Shown here: piece by piece, positions 34,184 through 43,690 of the stretch
Layout of the letters: each line of letters starts with the position of its first letter
How positions within the stretch are numbered: the stretch's first letter is position 1
Source of the DNA: Pantoea nemavictus
GTDB taxonomy: Bacteria; Pseudomonadota; Gammaproteobacteria; Enterobacterales; Enterobacteriaceae
Assembly (NCBI RefSeq): GCF_037479095.1
Contig: NZ_JBBGZW010000001.1
Span: forward strand, 3,472,001-3,536,000
Length of the DNA stretch: 64,000 bases
Reading direction: 5' to 3'
Translations under genes and position numbers: made by a program
The notes under the pieces: generated by a model
Seen by the model: the letters and a program-made list of their open reading frames with translations, nothing else
Database searches by the model: none
What the model was told of the DNA's origin: nothing

Positions 34184-35035
34184 ATGACGTACCGCGCCCC
34201 GATTCGCCGTTTTTGCCTCACGACCCTGTTTGCCAGCCTGATGATCAGCGGTGTTGCTGTACAGGCGAAAGAGTGGAAATCGATCACTATCGCTACTGAA
34301 GGCAGCTATGAACCCTGGAACCTGACGCTGCCGGGCGGCAAGTTAGGCGGCTTTGAACCTGAACTGATGGAAGATCTGTGCAAGCGCATGGGCATTCAGT
34401 GCAAGCTGGTGGTGCAGAACTGGGACGGCATGATCGCTGGCCTGAATGCCGGTAAATATGACGTGATCATGGATGCGATTGTCATCACGCCAGATCGCAA
34501 AAAAGTGGTCAACTTCACCGCGCCTTATGCTTCAACGCCCGCCACCTTTATCACCACCAAAGACAGCCCGCTGCTGCCGGCCGATCACAACATCATCAAG
34601 CTGCATGACGATGAAAAAGAGATCAACGCAGCGATTGCCCCGCTGAAAGCGGCGCTGAAGGGCAAAACCATCGGCATTGCCTCTGGCACCGTCTACACGC
34701 CGTTTATCGATAAGTACTTCAAAGGTGATGCCGACGTACGCGAATACACCTCGTCGGCGGATGCGATGCTTGATCTGCAATCGGGTCGTATCGATGCGGT
34801 ATTCGATGATGTGACCTTTGCGCAATCGATGCTGGCGCGTAAAGAGAACAATAACCTGGTCTTCAGCGGCCCGCAGCTCGGCGGCCCGATCTGGGGCGAG
34901 GGCGAAGCGATGGGCGTGCGCATGGCGGATAACGATTTGAAAGCCAAGCTGGATGAGGCGATTCATGCCGCGCTGGCCGATGGCACGGTGAAAAAGCTCA
35001 GTGAGAAGTGGTTTAAAACTGACGTAACCCCGTAA
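34184..35035 (+). CDS. Periplasmic binding protein of a histidine/basic amino-acid ABC transporter
   Basis: 283 residues with a signal peptide of about 28 (RRFCLTTLFASLMISGVAVQA, cleaved before KEWK). Family 3 binding-protein features: IATEGSYEPWNL, LGGFEPELMEDLCKRMG, YDVIMDAIVITPDRKKVVNF. It is close to the lysine/arginine/ornithine/histidine and opine binding proteins. Placement under HutC operators in the hut locus indicates histidine or urocanate as ligand; this is inference. First gene of a five-gene operon. Confidence 0.88.
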   Translation: MTYRAPIRRFCLTTLFASLMISGVAVQAKEWKSITIATEGSYEPWNLTLPGGKLGGFEPELMEDLCKRMGIQCKLVVQNWDGMIAGLNAGKYDVIMDAIVITPDRKKVVNFTAPYASTPATFITTKDSPLLPADHNIIKLHDDEKEINAAIAPLKAALKGKTIGIASGTVYTPFIDKYFKGDADVREYTSSADAMLDLQSGRIDAVFDDVTFAQSMLARKENNNLVFSGPQLGGPIWGEGEAMGVRMADNDLKAKLDEAIHAALADGTVKKLSEKWFKTDVTP

Positions 35036-35047
35036 GTGAGGTGAAAG

Positions 35048-35767
35048 ATGATGAGCCTGCTGAGTTTTGGTGCTGATGGCTGGGGCCGCCTGATCCTGAG
35101 CGCCGCCTGTACCACGCTGCTGCTGTCGCTGGTGGCGCTGATGATTGGTGCGGTGGTCGGTTCCGGTGTGGCGGCGGCCAAGTTATCACCTCAGCGCTGG
35201 CTGCGCTGGTTAGGTGAAGGCTATTCGGTGGTGTTTCGCGGCATCCCGGAACTGCTGGTGATCTACCTGTTCTATTTTGGTGGATCCGGCCTGATTACGC
35301 TGGTCGGGCAGATGTTTGGCGCGGATGGCTTTATCGAAGCGCCGCCGTTCCTGATTGGTGCGCTGGCTATCGGGCTCATCTCGGGTTCGTATCAGGGTGA
35401 AGTGTATCGCGCGGCGCGTCTGGCGCTGGCCAAAGGCGAAGTCGAAGCGGCAGTGGCGATAGGCATGCCGCGTTGGCGTATCGCGCAACGCATTCTGTTG
35501 CCGCAGGTGGTGCGCTATGCGCTGCCGGGCATGTCGAATGTGTGGCAGATGAGCCTGAAAGACTCGGCGCTGGTGTCGGTCACCGGCATCGTCGAGCTGA
35601 TGCGCGCCAGCCAGGTCGCCGCCGGATCTACGCGCGATTACTTCACCTTCTATCTGGTCGGCGCTGCCTGTTATCTGGTGCTGACGCTGCTGTCTAATCA
35701 TGCGTTTCGCCGGGCAGAGTCGCGCCTCGGTCGTGCGTGGCAAAGTCGCACTGCGGCACAGCATTAA
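35048..35767 (+). CDS. HisQ-type ABC transporter permease
   Basis: 239 residues, ATG at 35048 (or the next codon). Membrane segments from residue 15 on; the EAA-type loop is EAAVAIGMPRWRIAQRILLP near residues 132-151. It belongs to the HisQ/ArtQ/OccQ group and pairs with the permease that follows. Confidence 0.9.
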   Translation: MMSLLSFGADGWGRLILSAACTTLLLSLVALMIGAVVGSGVAAAKLSPQRWLRWLGEGYSVVFRGIPELLVIYLFYFGGSGLITLVGQMFGADGFIEAPPFLIGALAIGLISGSYQGEVYRAARLALAKGEVEAAVAIGMPRWRIAQRILLPQVVRYALPGMSNVWQMSLKDSALVSVTGIVELMRASQVAAGSTRDYFTFYLVGAACYLVLTLLSNHAFRRAESRLGRAWQSRTAAQH

Positions 35768-35778
35768 GGAGCAGCAGC

Positions 35779-36507
35779 ATGATCGATTTCGCCTTTCTCT
35801 CTGACACCTTCCTCAAGCTGAGCGCCGCGCTGCCGGTGACGCTGGGCCTGTTTATCAGCGCCTTTCTCTGCGGCGGCATTCTGGCGATCGGTATTTTGTC
35901 ACTGCGTATGAGCCGCTGGCGCGTGCTAAGCGGCTTTGCGCGCGGCTATATTCTGGTGTTTCGCGGTTCGCCGCTGATGATCCAGCTGTTTCTCATCTAT
36001 TACGGCCTTGGCCAGTTTGGCGTGATCCGCCACAGCTTCGTCTGGCCGTTCCTGCGCGAGCCGTTCATCTGTGCGGTGCTGGCGCTGTCGCTGTGCACCG
36101 CGGCCTATACCGCCGAGATTCTGCGCGGCGCATTGCTGGCCGTGCCCGCCGGACAAGTGGAAGCCGGGCTAGCCTGCGGCATGTCGCGCTGGCTGCTGCT
36201 GCGCCGCATTATTGCGCCGATCATGTTGCGCTATGCGCTGCCGGCGTACTCCACCGAAGCGATCCTGCTGGTGAAATCCACCGCGTTAGCCAGTCTGGTG
36301 ACCGTTTGGGACGTGACCGGTGTGGCGCAGCAGATCATTCAACGCACCTATCGCACCATGGAAGTCTTTATCTGCGCGGCGGCCATCTACCTGATTCTCA
36401 ACTTTATTATCGTCCAGCTGTACGGGCTGTTAGAGCGCCATCTGAGTGCGCAGCATCGTGCCGCAAAAAAGCCGTTGCCCGCCGTTAAACCGCTTGCCGG
36501 AGAGTAA
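35779..36507 (+). CDS. HisM-type ABC transporter permease
   Basis: 242 residues from the ATG at 35779 (AAGGAG). Five or so membrane segments; EAA-type loop [20 protein letters not shown] near residues 130-149. It is the second half of the heterodimeric channel, in the usual HisQ-HisM order, and is followed by the ATPase after one base. Confidence 0.9.
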   Translation: MIDFAFLSDTFLKLSAALPVTLGLFISAFLCGGILAIGILSLRMSRWRVLSGFARGYILVFRGSPLMIQLFLIYYGLGQFGVIRHSFVWPFLREPFICAVLALSLCTAAYTAEILRGALLAVPAGQVEAGLACGMSRWLLLRRIIAPIMLRYALPAYSTEAILLVKSTALASLVTVWDVTGVAQQIIQRTYRTMEVFICAAAIYLILNFIIVQLYGLLERHLSAQHRAAKKPLPAVKPLAGE

Positions 36508-36508
36508 T

Positions 36509-37303
36509 ATGCATCACACATCACCCGTTACCTTATCCGCCACCGATATCCATAAATCTTTTGGCGCGATGGAAGTTCTGAAAGGCATTTCGCTGCAGGC
36601 ACATCAAGGCGATGTCATCTCAATTCTCGGTGCCAGCGGCTCGGGCAAAAGCACCTTGCTGCGCTGCATCAACCTGCTGGAAACGCCGGATGCCGGCGTG
36701 GTGAGCGTGGGCGGTGAAACCATTGAGATGAAGCGCCACGCGCGCGGTCATCAGCTGGCGGCCAACCCAAAACAGATTGAGCGCCTGCGTTCACGGCTGG
36801 GCATGGTGTTCCAGAGCTTTAATCTGTGGTCACACATGACGGTGCTGCAAAACGTCATCGAAGGCCCGCACTACGTATTGAAACGCGACAAAAAAAGCTG
36901 CATCGCGCAGGCGGAGCAGCTGCTCGATCGCGTGGGGTTGCTGAATCGCAAAGATTTCTATCCGGCGCAGCTGTCGGGCGGCCAGCAGCAGCGCGTAGCG
37001 ATTGCCCGCGCGCTGGCAATGGATCCCGAAGTCATGCTGTTCGACGAACCGACCTCGGCGCTCGATCCGGAACTGGTGGGCGAAGTGCTGAAAGTGATGC
37101 GCAGCCTGGCAGAGGAGGGGCGCACCATGCTGGTGGTGACGCACGAAATGGGCTTTGCGCGCAACGTCTCCAATCGCGTGGTGTTTATGCATCAGGGCAC
37201 TATTGATTGTCAGGGTGCGCCGGAAGAGATGTTTGGCGAGCAGGGATCGCCGCGCTTTAAGCAATTTATCTCCAGCCACCACGGTGTGGAGCAGCCAGCA
37301 TGA
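36509..37303 (+). CDS. HisP-type ABC transporter ATPase
   Basis: 264 residues from the ATG at 36509, one base after the permease stop. Walker [11 protein letters not shown]-loop [11 protein letters not shown], signature [15 protein letters not shown], Walker [14 protein letters not shown], switch THEMGF. The HisP-specific insertion [19 protein letters not shown] is present. It overlaps the lyase-like gene behind it by four bases. Confidence 0.92.
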   Translation: MHHTSPVTLSATDIHKSFGAMEVLKGISLQAHQGDVISILGASGSGKSTLLRCINLLETPDAGVVSVGGETIEMKRHARGHQLAANPKQIERLRSRLGMVFQSFNLWSHMTVLQNVIEGPHYVLKRDKKSCIAQAEQLLDRVGLLNRKDFYPAQLSGGQQQRVAIARALAMDPEVMLFDEPTSALDPELVGEVLKVMRSLAEEGRTMLVVTHEMGFARNVSNRVVFMHQGTIDCQGAPEEMFGEQGSPRFKQFISSHHGVEQPA

Positions 37304-38787
37304 CCGTGGTGTGGGGCGATAGCCCACTAACATGGCAGGAACTGGTGCAGGTGGCACGCCACAATGCGGAGCTAAGCCTGAGCGTTAGCGCCTGGCAGCG
37401 CATTGCGCAAGGTCGCGCGATTGTCGATGAGATTGTGGCCAGCGGCCAGATTGCCTATGGCATCAATACCGGCTTGGGCGCGCTGTGTAATATCACGCTG
37501 CCGGAGGAGCAGCTTAGCCAGCTATCGCGTAATACGCTGCTGAGCCATGCCTGCGGCGTGGGTCAAGTGCTGACGCGTGAACAGGCGCGCGCCATTCTGT
37601 GTGCGGCCATTGCTAATTACAGCCACGGAAAATCCGGCGTGTCGGTGGCGCTGGTGCAGCATCTGCTGGCGCTGCTTAATCAGCAGATTACGCCGCAGGT
37701 GCCCGCGCAGGGATCGGTGGGCTATCTCAGCCATATGGCGCATATCGGCCTGGCGCTGATAGGGGTTGGCGAGGTTGAGTATCAAAACCAGATGATGCCC
37801 GCTGCGCAGGCGTTAACGCTGGCGGGTTTGCAACCCTATCGTCCGGGCGCTAAAGAGGGGCTGAGCCTGGTGAACGGTACGCCGTGCATGACGGGCTTGT
37901 CCTGCCTGGCGCTGGATGATGCCGCGCGTTTGCTCGATTGGGCGGATGTCACCGGTGCGATGAGTTTTGAGGCGCTGCGTGGACAGTTGGTGGCCTTTGA
38001 CGCCGAAGTGATCGCGCTGAAAGCCAGCCCGGGCATGCAGCGCAGCGGTCAGCGCTTGCGTCAACTGCTGAGCGATAGTCCGCTGCTGGCGGCCAGCGTT
38101 GGCATTCGCACCCAGGATGCACTCAGCCTGCGTTCGATGCCGCAGGTGCACGGGGCCAGCCGCGATCAGTTCGATCACGCGGCGCGCCAGATCACCATTG
38201 AACTCAATGCCTGTACCGATAATCCGCTGGTGCTCGGCACAGCGGATAGCTGGCGCGTGGTGTCGCAGGCTAATCCGCACGGTGAATCGGTGGCGATGGC
38301 GGCGGATCTGCTGGCGATTGCGATGGCGGAAGTTGGCAGCATCGCCGAGCGACGCCTCGATCGCCTGGTCAATCCCCTGGTGAGCGGTTTACCGGCGTTT
38401 CTGGTGGCACAGCCGGGCGTTAACTCCGGCATGATGATTGCGCAGTATGTGGCGGCGTCGCTGTGCGCAGAGAATCGCCAGCTGGCGCAACCGGCGGTGC
38501 TGGATAACTATGTCACCTCGGGTTTGCAGGAAGATCATCTCAGCCTTGGCACCGGTGCGGCGCTCAAGCTGCTGAAGCTGCTGGGCAATGTGTGGCAGAT
38601 TCTGGCAATTGAGTATCTGCTGGCGGCGCAGGCGCTGGATTTCCACGGCGAAGATCAGCTGGCGCAAGGCACGGCGCAGGCATTACGTCGCCTGCGCACC
38701 GTGGTGGCCAACTGGCAGGAAGATCGCTGGCTGGCCCCGGAAATTGCGCGCGCGGTTGAAGTGTTGAAAAGTTATCATCCGCGCTGA
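37300..38787 (+). CDS. HutH-like aromatic amino-acid lyase paralogue lacking the MIO tripeptide
   Basis: 495 residues, overlapping the ATPase gene by four bases. It aligns with HutH throughout, but where HutH has [15 protein letters not shown] this protein has [13 protein letters not shown] (from residue 138): exactly the three residues that cyclise to the MIO electrophile are gone, in frame. Of the other active-site residues, Y (AYGINTGLG), H (LLSHACG), N (LVNGTPC), Q and R (QDALSLRS) and E (LQEDHLSL) are kept, while the HutH Tyr in QDPYSIRC is Leu and the Phe in GGNFHAEP is Pro. It is therefore unlikely to be a conventional ammonia-lyase. Its position in the HutC/sigma-54 transporter operon suggests a role with histidine or urocanate. 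HutH1-type proteins of Pseudomonas hut loci may be related. Confidence 0.85.
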   Translation: MTVVWGDSPLTWQELVQVARHNAELSLSVSAWQRIAQGRAIVDEIVASGQIAYGINTGLGALCNITLPEEQLSQLSRNTLLSHACGVGQVLTREQARAILCAAIANYSHGKSGVSVALVQHLLALLNQQITPQVPAQGSVGYLSHMAHIGLALIGVGEVEYQNQMMPAAQALTLAGLQPYRPGAKEGLSLVNGTPCMTGLSCLALDDAARLLDWADVTGAMSFEALRGQLVAFDAEVIALKASPGMQRSGQRLRQLLSDSPLLAASVGIRTQDALSLRSMPQVHGASRDQFDHAARQITIELNACTDNPLVLGTADSWRVVSQANPHGESVAMAADLLAIAMAEVGSIAERRLDRLVNPLVSGLPAFLVAQPGVNSGMMIAQYVAASLCAENRQLAQPAVLDNYVTSGLQEDHLSLGTGAALKLLKLLGNVWQILAIEYLLAAQALDFHGEDQLAQGTAQALRRLRTVVANWQEDRWLAPEIARAVEVLKSYHPR

Positions 38788-38802
38788 AAAAGCGCACTAT
38801 CC

Positions 38803-38880
38803 GTAGCGGCACGATTTATCGCGCCTATTAATGGCAGCGCCGTGCCCATCCACACATTGCGCAATAAATTGCGCCGCTAC
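38803..38880. repeat. 78-bp paired-hairpin repeat, family B copy 3
   Basis: GTAGCGGCACGATTTATCGC to TTGCGCCGCTAC, followed by GA, so it still contains the complete uninterrupted target TTGCGCCGCTACGA predicted for the IS110 bridge RNA. It separates the convergent lyase-like and flavin reductase genes. Confidence 0.9.
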
Positions 38881-38895
38881 GAAATGTGTCAGGCA

Positions 38896-39528
38896 TTAAC
38901 TGCGGCGGGCATCCGGGCGCACCAAATCAAAGCGCAGCTCCTCGCTGATGCCGTAATAGGCCGACGGACCACCGGCACGCAGGATCGGCTGCGCTTTGGC
39001 GGTTTGGTAGATGCCATTCTCCAGCAACGCCTCATCAATATGGATGGCGACGGCTTCACCCAGCACCAGCCAGCTATCAATCGGATGGCCTTGTGCATCC
39101 TGCAGTTGAATCAGCTGCGTCAACTTACACTCAAAATTCACCGGGCTTTCTGCCACCATGCTGACATTGACGTGTGACGCTGCCAATGGCGTTAATCCCG
39201 CCAGCGCAAACTCATCCTGATCGGACGGCACTGACGCGGAGCTCTCATTCATCGCTTCGGCCAGCGGACGCGTTGCCAGGTTCCAGACAAACTCTTTGGT
39301 CTCCGAGATATTTTGCACGCTGTCTTTCCAGCCGCTGCTGGCAAAACCAATAATCGGCGGATGATAATTGAAGCAGTTAAAGAAGCTGTACGGCGCCAGA
39401 TTGCGCGTGCCGCTGGCGCTCTGTGAGCTGACCCAGCCAATCGGGCGTGGACCGACGATGGCATTCAGCGGATCGTGCGGCAAACCGTGTCCAGCGCGTG
39501 GCTGATAAGAGTAACGTTGACGTGTCAT
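38896..39528 (-). CDS. Flavin reductase-like FMN-binding protein
   Basis: 210 residues. The DIM6/NTAB flavin-reductase fold is recognisable: NAIVGPRPIGWVSSQ, NLAPYSFFNCFNYHPPIIGF and ETKEFVWNLAT. Such proteins bind FMN and reduce it for a partner monooxygenase or act on their own; no monooxygenase gene is adjacent. It is divergent from the LysR at 39681 across 152 bp, so that regulator may control it. Confidence 0.85.
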   Translation of the reverse strand: MTRQRYSYQPRAGHGLPHDPLNAIVGPRPIGWVSSQSASGTRNLAPYSFFNCFNYHPPIIGFASSGWKDSVQNISETKEFVWNLATRPLAEAMNESSASVPSDQDEFALAGLTPLAASHVNVSMVAESPVNFECKLTQLIQLQDAQGHPIDSWLVLGEAVAIHIDEALLENGIYQTAKAQPILRAGGPSAYYGISEELRFDLVRPDARRS

Positions 39529-39680
39529 TTCTGCTCCCGGTGATGATCAAAGCTTTATCTTAGCCGGTTAGCTTAGAGCGCAATAGCCAGTAGTTGCGTA
39601 CAACGCACGCATTGCTTCCCGTTGTTTACGTATTCGTAATACGGCTAGTATGACCTTTTGGCTGGTTGCAGGGAGTGGCA

Positions 39681-40586
39681 ATGAAACATCCCGATTTAAA
39701 CTTGTTAATTGCGCTGGATATTTTGCTGGAAGAGGGCAGTGTAGCGGCGGCTGCCCGGCGCATGAACCTCAGCGCACCGGCGATGAGCCGCACGCTCGGG
39801 CGGATTCGCGACACCCTGGGCGATCCGGTTTTTGTCCAGGCGGGACGCAAGCTGGTGCCCACGCCACGCGCGCTGGCGCTGCGTGAGCAGGTGCGTGCAG
39901 CGGTTGAACAGGCCACGCAGGTGCTCACGCAGGGCGAAAATGTGCCGCTGGTGGGGCTGGATCGCCGCTTCAATGTGCGCGCCAATGATACTTTCACCGG
40001 CTTCTATTCCGGGCGTTTGCTGGAAGTCATGGCGCAGGAGATGCCTCGCGCGCTGCTGCACTTTGCGCCGGAAGAGGATGATGTGGACGTGGAGCTACTG
40101 CGCAGCGGCCGCGTCGATCTGTTTATCAGCGCGGCGCGCCAGCTTGGTCCTGAAATTCGCGTGCAGCCGCTGTTTACCACCCGGTTTGTTGGGCTGGCGC
40201 GCCACGACCATCCGATTTTTGCTGGGGATATCTCCCCCGAACAGCTGACGCGCTGGGGACATATCAGCATTTCACGTCGCGGCAAAGCCACGGGACCGAT
40301 TGATAGCGCACTGGAGCAGCAGGGATTGCAGCGTCAGATATCGCTGATTGTGGCCACACCCTATAGCGCGATCTTCGCCCTGCAGGATTCTAACCTGTTA
40401 TTACCACTGCCGGAGCATCTGGCGCGCAGCGCGGTGAGTGCCGGCATGCGCGTGCGCACCTTTGAGCTGCCGGTGCCGCTCGAGACAGTGCTGTTAACGC
40501 AGGCCTGGCATCCGCGCTTCCAGCAGGATGCGGCACATCGCTGGTTGCGTCAGACCATCCGCCAGTTATGCAGCAACGACGGCTGA
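39681..40586 (+). CDS. LysR-family transcriptional regulator
   Basis: 301 residues from the ATG at 39681 (GGGAG upstream). The N-terminal helix MKHPDLNLLIALDILLEEGS and the recognition helix AARRMNLSAPAMSRTLGRIR resemble the NodD/YbeF-like LysR branch. It lies between the divergent flavin reductase and a FUSC/DUF1656/HlyD efflux set on the same strand, so either could be its target. Confidence 0.88.
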   Translation: MKHPDLNLLIALDILLEEGSVAAAARRMNLSAPAMSRTLGRIRDTLGDPVFVQAGRKLVPTPRALALREQVRAAVEQATQVLTQGENVPLVGLDRRFNVRANDTFTGFYSGRLLEVMAQEMPRALLHFAPEEDDVDVELLRSGRVDLFISAARQLGPEIRVQPLFTTRFVGLARHDHPIFAGDISPEQLTRWGHISISRRGKATGPIDSALEQQGLQRQISLIVATPYSAIFALQDSNLLLPLPEHLARSAVSAGMRVRTFELPVPLETVLLTQAWHPRFQQDAAHRWLRQTIRQLCSNDG

Positions 40587-40696
40587 ATATTGCTTAATCC
40601 GTGCGTTTGACGCACTCATCAATTTAACAATCGTCACTTTTACGCATGGATTCCTTTCCCTACAGTGAGCCCAACTTTCACGGTTGAGGATTCTCC

Positions 40697-42577
40697 ATGC
40701 AGTCCCGCACTCTCTCATTTGCCCACCGGTTCGTGTCGCAGTGCGATTTAACCACGCCGCGCGCGACCTATATTCTGCGTTCGTTAATCGCCGCCAACCT
40801 GGCGCTGGTGGTGGCTTACGCGCTGGAACTGGACATGCCCTATTCGGCGGCGACCACCGTGTTGCTGGTGCTCAATCCGGTGCAGGGCGCGGTGCTGGGC
40901 AAAGGTAAATGGCGCCTGATCGGCACGCTGGTTGGCATGGTGGTGGCGCTGGCATTGATGGCCGCGTTTGCCCAGCTTCCGTGGCTATTTATGCTGGCAG
41001 AGAGCCTGTGGCTCGGCGTGTGCGTAATGGCGATGAGCGTGCTGCGCCACTTTCGCGCCTCGGGCGCGGCGGTGGCGGGTTACACCATTGGCCTGGCAAC
41101 CCTTGGGGCGATGCAGCATCCCGATCTGGCTTTTGCACACGCGGTGGGCCGCGCCTCGACGGTGGCGATTGGGGTGGTGTCACTTGGGCTGGTGACGGCA
41201 CTGTTTAGTCGCCGCACCTTAAGCAGCAAACTGGACGCGCTGCTGCTGCGTTTAACGCAGCAAACCGCCACGCTACTGGCTATGCAAGGCCCGCCGGCGG
41301 CCCAGCATCGACTGATGAGCGAAATCTACAGCGTTGACGATTTGCTGGCAGCAGCCCGCCAGGAGTCCGTCACGCTTGCGCAGCATAGCCGCTCCATCCA
41401 GCAAGCCATGGATGCGCTGGGTGAGATGGTGGCGAGCGGCGTCAGTCAGCCAGCGGCGATCTGGCAACGTGTCGCCGATGCGCTGGCGCAGGGCCGGGCG
41501 GGATTGCCTACGGCGCGGCATCTACTGCTAGACGCGCGTGCTGATGAAACGCAGCCTCAGACGCACATTGACGCCATGCAACGCGTAGTCCAGGTGCTTA
41601 GCTATCTGCCCTACACCTCTTCATCACCGCGCCTGGTCGCGCCGAGTTTTCATCGTGACTGGAGCGGTGCACGGCGCAATGGATTACGTGCCACCTTAAC
41701 GCTACTGGCGGCATCGCTGCTGTGGTTGGGCAGCGGCTGGCCTGCGGGCGATATTATGCTGCTGATCATTGCGCCTTATTGCGCCTTGCTCTCCGCATCT
41801 CCTCAGCCTGCCGCCGGTGCACAACAGTTTTTGCGTGGCACGCTGTATGCGCTGCCGATGGCGCTGATCTGCGCCTTTCTGGTGCTGCCGTTGATTAATG
41901 GTCTACCGCTGTTGCTGCTGGTGCTGAGCCTGTTTTGGTTGCCGGGTATTTATGCCACCAGCTATCCGCAACATATTCTGAGCGGGTTGGCGTATCTGGT
42001 GGGGTTTAACACCTTAACGGCGGCCAGTAACCCCATGGTGTATGACGTTACGCAGTTTCTTAACTGGTCGCTGGCGTGGCTGACCGGCACGGCGTTAACG
42101 CTGCTGGCGTTTAAGTTGATGCCACGTAACCCGGCGCGTCATGTGCAGAGACTGCGGGCGCGGATTCGGCTCAACAGTCTGGCGTTGCTGGCGGGAAAAG
42201 CGGCGAAACCGCTGCGCTGGCAGCAACAGCAGCAGCATCGGCTGGCGCAACTGGGGGCGCTGCTGCGCACCCAACCGCAAGCACAGGATCTTGCGCTGCT
42301 GCAGGGCTTAGCCAGCCTGCAGCTGGGGCGTGAAGTGCTGCGTTTACGCGCGCTGGCAATCGATTCGCCGTGGCGATCGCAAATTGTCACGGCACAACAG
42401 CGTATTGCACGTCGCGCGGGTAACCCGCTCCAGGCGGCGAAGCACGCTCAACGCACGGCACGTTTGCTGCGCGGTGATGCGACTTTAGCGGCCGGTTTTA
42501 GCGCCCTCGCGCAGCTATTGCAGCAGCATGCTGACTACTTCTCGCCGCAGCAGGGAGGGGATGCGCATGTTAAGTGA
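40697..42577 (+). CDS. FUSC-family inner-membrane efflux protein (AaeB/YdhK-like)
   Basis: 626 residues. It has two halves, each with a bundle of membrane segments followed by a cytoplasmic region: LRSLIAANLALVVAYALELD at residues 28-47 and RNGLRATLTLLAASLLWLGS near residue 325-344. Relatives export aromatic carboxylic acids together with a HlyD-type adaptor. GAGGA precedes the ATG. It overlaps the DUF1656 gene by 11 bases. Confidence 0.86.
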   Translation: MQSRTLSFAHRFVSQCDLTTPRATYILRSLIAANLALVVAYALELDMPYSAATTVLLVLNPVQGAVLGKGKWRLIGTLVGMVVALALMAAFAQLPWLFMLAESLWLGVCVMAMSVLRHFRASGAAVAGYTIGLATLGAMQHPDLAFAHAVGRASTVAIGVVSLGLVTALFSRRTLSSKLDALLLRLTQQTATLLAMQGPPAAQHRLMSEIYSVDDLLAAARQESVTLAQHSRSIQQAMDALGEMVASGVSQPAAIWQRVADALAQGRAGLPTARHLLLDARADETQPQTHIDAMQRVVQVLSYLPYTSSSPRLVAPSFHRDWSGARRNGLRATLTLLAASLLWLGSGWPAGDIMLLIIAPYCALLSASPQPAAGAQQFLRGTLYALPMALICAFLVLPLINGLPLLLLVLSLFWLPGIYATSYPQHILSGLAYLVGFNTLTAASNPMVYDVTQFLNWSLAWLTGTALTLLAFKLMPRNPARHVQRLRARIRLNSLALLAGKAAKPLRWQQQQQHRLAQLGALLRTQPQAQDLALLQGLASLQLGREVLRLRALAIDSPWRSQIVTAQQRIARRAGNPLQAAKHAQRTARLLRGDATLAAGFSALAQLLQQHADYFSPQQGGDAHVK

Positions 42578-42761
42578 AGTGTCGATTGCCGGCATCTATC
42601 TGCCGCCTTTCTTTATCTATCTCTGTGCCACTTTCCCGCTATTCCTTGCTGCACGTGCGCTGCTGGTGCGCTGTGGTGTGCTGCATTGGGTCTGGCATCC
42701 GGCGCTGTTCGAATTTGCTTTGTCTTTTCTCTTACTGGCGGTGTTAATTCTCTATGTCTGA
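42567..42761 (+). CDS. DUF1656 small membrane protein (AaeX/YdhI-like)
   Basis: 64 residues with two hydrophobic helices (GIYLPPFFIYLCATFPLFLA and the C-terminal leucine-rich segment). ATG at 42567 has GGAGGGG at the right distance; an ATG two codons earlier is too close. Such proteins always accompany FUSC and HlyD partners. It overlaps both neighbours. Confidence 0.85.
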   Translation: MLSEVSIAGIYLPPFFIYLCATFPLFLAARALLVRCGVLHWVWHPALFEFALSFLLLAVLILYV

Positions 42762-43674
42762 TTCAGTTTTCTCATGGAAGTCGTCCCTCAGGATGGTCAT
42801 GACGCTGCTGGTGGTGGCCGTCGCAATCTGGCTGGCAATCGCTCTGTGGCGGGCCTACGTGCTGGCGCCCTGGACACGCGATGGTCGCGTCAGTGCGCAG
42901 GTGATTCGCATTGCCCCGGAGGTTTCCGGCACGGTGCAGACGGTGCCGGTGGCGGATAACCAGTTTGTGGCGCGCGGTACCACGCTGTTTGTGATTGATC
43001 CACTGCGCTTCCAGCTTGCGGTGGCACAGGCTGAAGCTCAGCTGCGGGAGGCCAACGCCACGCTGCAGCAAAAGCGCGATGAGGCGCAGCGGCGGCGGCA
43101 AATGGCGGCGCTGATGGCCGCTGAGGAGGTACAACGTGCGCGCGAGGCATTGCTGGTGGCGGAGGCGCAACAGCAGCAGGCGATCGCAGCGCTGGCTCTC
43201 TCGCAGCTCAATCTACAACGTGCCACGGTGCGCGCACCGGTGGATGGCTATGTAACCCATCTGCGCTTACAGGCGGGAGATTATGCGGTGGCAGGCACAC
43301 CGGATGTGGCGCTGGTGGATGCGCACAGCTTCTGGGTTACCGGCTACTTCGAAGAAACCAAACTACACGCCATGCATATTGGCGATCGCGTTGATATTCA
43401 TCTGATGGGCGACAGCCAAACGCTTAGCGGCCGCGTTGCCAGCTTTGGCCATGGCATCAGCGACACCAATCAGCAGGTGGATGAACAGGGTTTGCCCGGC
43501 GTAGAAGCCACCTTTAGCTGGATTCGCCTGGCGCAGCGCATTCCGGTGCGCATCGAACTCGAGGCGCTACCGCAGGATAAATTACTCACGGCTGGCATGA
43601 GCTGCAGCATTGCGGTGGCGGGTAACACGCGCGCCCGCGGACGTCTGACAGCGTTGCTGGCGCGCTGGCTTTAA
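42754..43674 (+). CDS. HlyD-family efflux adaptor (AaeA/YdhJ-like)
   Basis: 306 residues. One N-terminal membrane anchor (residues 12-32), a split lipoyl domain (GTVQTVPVADNQFVARGTTL; RATVRAPVDGYVTHL) around a coiled coil of about 60 residues rich in alanine and glutamine, and a beta-barrel domain. It overlaps the DUF1656 gene by 8 bases. It bridges the FUSC pump to an outer-membrane channel; none is encoded in this operon. Confidence 0.88.
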   Translation: MSDSVFSWKSSLRMVMTLLVVAVAIWLAIALWRAYVLAPWTRDGRVSAQVIRIAPEVSGTVQTVPVADNQFVARGTTLFVIDPLRFQLAVAQAEAQLREANATLQQKRDEAQRRRQMAALMAAEEVQRAREALLVAEAQQQQAIAALALSQLNLQRATVRAPVDGYVTHLRLQAGDYAVAGTPDVALVDAHSFWVTGYFEETKLHAMHIGDRVDIHLMGDSQTLSGRVASFGHGISDTNQQVDEQGLPGVEATFSWIRLAQRIPVRIELEALPQDKLLTAGMSCSIAVAGNTRARGRLTALLARWL

Positions 43675-43690
43675 TCAATCAGGAGGTTGT

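Noticed and set aside
38188..38787. Treating the second HutH-like gene as a decayed pseudogene
   Set aside because: The frame is complete to the normal C-terminus, it is coupled to the ATPase gene, and most active-site residues are kept; only the MIO tripeptide is cleanly absent.
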